Assembly: GCA_937871685.1 (NCBI GenBank)
Contig: CALMOL010000144.1
Location: forward strand, 1 to 5,872
DNA: 5,872 nucleotides
Source: an uncultured Verrucomicrobiota bacterium
Lineage (GTDB): Bacteria > Verrucomicrobiota > Verrucomicrobiia > Chthoniobacterales > SZAS-18
Direction: 5' to 3'
The position numbers were made by a program, and so were the translations under genes. Positions within the stretch are counted from its first letter, which is position 1; each line of letters begins with the position of its first letter. The notes below the pieces were generated by a model, which was not told the DNA's origin, did no database searches, and saw nothing but the letters and a program-made list of their open reading frames with translations. Below, in pieces: positions 5,187 to 5,872 of the stretch.

Positions 5187-5872
5187 ATGTCGGAGGAGGC
5201 CGTTCCAGTGCCCGACCCATTGCTCGGGCCGGATGGGCGCCTCGCGCACTATCGCGTCGAGCGCCAGCCGGATGGCGCACCGCGGCGGCTTGGGGCCGGC
5301 TCCATGGGCGTCACCTACGCGGCGTGGGACGAGAAGCTCCGCGTCCCGGTCGCGCTCAAGGTGATCACGCCGGCCCATGCGGCCGATCCGCGCGCCCACG
5401 CGCTCTTCGTCCGCGAGGCCCGCGCCGCGGCCCGCGTGCGACACCCGAACGTCGCCGGCGTCCTCTTCCTCTCGGACGAGCCGGGGCGTTTTTTCTACGC
5501 GATGGAGTTCGTGGCCGGCGAGCCGCTCGACCGCTGGCTGCGCGCCCGCGGACCGCTGCCGCCGCTGCTCGCGCTCGATCTCGCCGCGCAGGTCGCGCGT
5601 GGCCTCGGCGCGATCCACGCCCAGCGCATCGTCCACCGCGACCTCAAGCCGCCCAACGTGATCGTCGCCCCGGCCTCCGGCACCGACGCCGGCCCGGAGC
5701 GCTGGGAGGCCAAGATCATCGACTTCGGCCTCGCGCGCGCCTTCCAGGCCGGCGAGCTCGGCGAGGCCTCCGCCGCGCTCACCACCGGCTTCCGCGGCAC
5801 GGCGCTCTACGCCTCGCCCGAGCAGTGCGAGGAATGGGCCGACCTCGACGGCCGCTCCGACCTCTACTCGCT
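5187..5872 (+). CDS. Hanks-type Ser/Thr protein kinase, N-terminal part (runs off the window)
   Basis: Serine/threonine kinase of the bacterial PknB-like family, cut at codon 228 by the window edge; no stop is reached. The kinase domain begins about residue 21. It has a glycine loop LGAGSMGVTY (35-44), ATP-anchoring Lys58 in VALK, helix-C Glu77 in FVREA, the catalytic loop HRDLKPPN (150-157) with Asp152, Lys154 and Asn157, the DFG motif (179-181), activation-loop TTGFRGTALYASPEQ (199-213) and DGRSDLYS (221-228). All catalytic residues are intact, and the HRD arginine suggests activation by loop phosphorylation, with Thr199, Thr200 or Thr205 as candidates. A stretch rich in Ala, Gly and Pro lengthens the segment between Asn157 and DFG to 22 residues. 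ATG 5187 is the first start after the upstream repeat, but GTG 5208 has GGAGGAGG eight bases before it and is a real alternative. The C-terminal half, including any membrane or sensor domain, is outside the window, so its signal and targets are unknown. Confidence 0.93.
   Translation, partial: MSEEAVPVPDPLLGPDGRLAHYRVERQPDGAPRRLGAGSMGVTYAAWDEKLRVPVALKVITPAHAADPRAHALFVREARAAARVRHPNVAGVLFLSDEPGRFFYAMEFVAGEPLDRWLRARGPLPPLLALDLAAQVARGLGAIHAQRIVHRDLKPPNVIVAPASGTDAGPERWEAKIIDFGLARAFQAGELGEASAALTTGFRGTALYASPEQCEEWADLDGRSDLYS
5192..5199 (+). promoter_or_regulatory. Possible ribosome binding site for kinase start at GTG 5208
   Basis: GGAGGAGG lies 8 nt before an in-frame GTG (5208), an ideal Shine-Dalgarno spacing, whereas ATG 5187 has no such site upstream. 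If used, the kinase would lose its first seven residues, none of which belongs to the kinase domain. The same bases encode Ser-Glu-Glu-Ala when translation starts at 5187, and GAGGAG is a common codon pair in this GC-rich sequence, so coincidence is possible. Confidence 0.35.

Overview
This is a GC-rich bacterial window of about 5.9 kb with all recognisable genes on the + strand: the last codons of an unidentified gene, a strong intrinsic terminator, lysyl-tRNA synthetase (lysS), a LolC/LolE-type lipoprotein-release permease, a fused two-domain ABC permease of the ferric-iron type, and the first 228 codons of a Hanks-type Ser/Thr protein kinase that runs off the right edge. A Lol permease points to a Gram-negative, outer-membrane organism. 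The kinase and the two families of short palindromic intergenic repeats (units of the type ATTGCCGATT and CACAGATTTCGCAGATTT) make me think of the Verrucomicrobiota/PVC group. That placement is inference from memory of such genomes, not a search result.

Layout. 1-41: tail of an upstream gene. 68-101: rho-independent terminator that isolates it from what follows. 102-351: leader with no feature I can support. 352-1836: lysS. 1843-3147: lolC-like gene, only 6 nt after the lysS stop, so the two are probably one transcript. 3149-3323: inverted-repeat element built of GCCGATT units, which supplies the N-terminal codons of the next gene. 3243-4979: two-domain ABC permease with two EAA loops. 4999-5120: a second palindromic element with perfect 19-bp ends. 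5187 to the end: Ser/Thr kinase with all N-lobe and catalytic-loop motifs present.

How the genes fit together. lysS and the Lol permease look co-transcribed but have no obvious functional link. The Lol permease lacks an adjacent LolD ATPase, and the iron-type permease lacks an adjacent ATPase or binding protein within the window, so both would need partners encoded elsewhere or outside the window. I see no new multi-gene system. The most interesting points are the repeat-derived N-terminus of the iron-type permease, the symmetric palindromic element at 4999-5120 whose first base completes the stop codon of a 7-codon ORF overlapping the permease stop, and a charged helical segment in the Lol permease near where the LolA-binding Hook sits in E. 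coli LolC.
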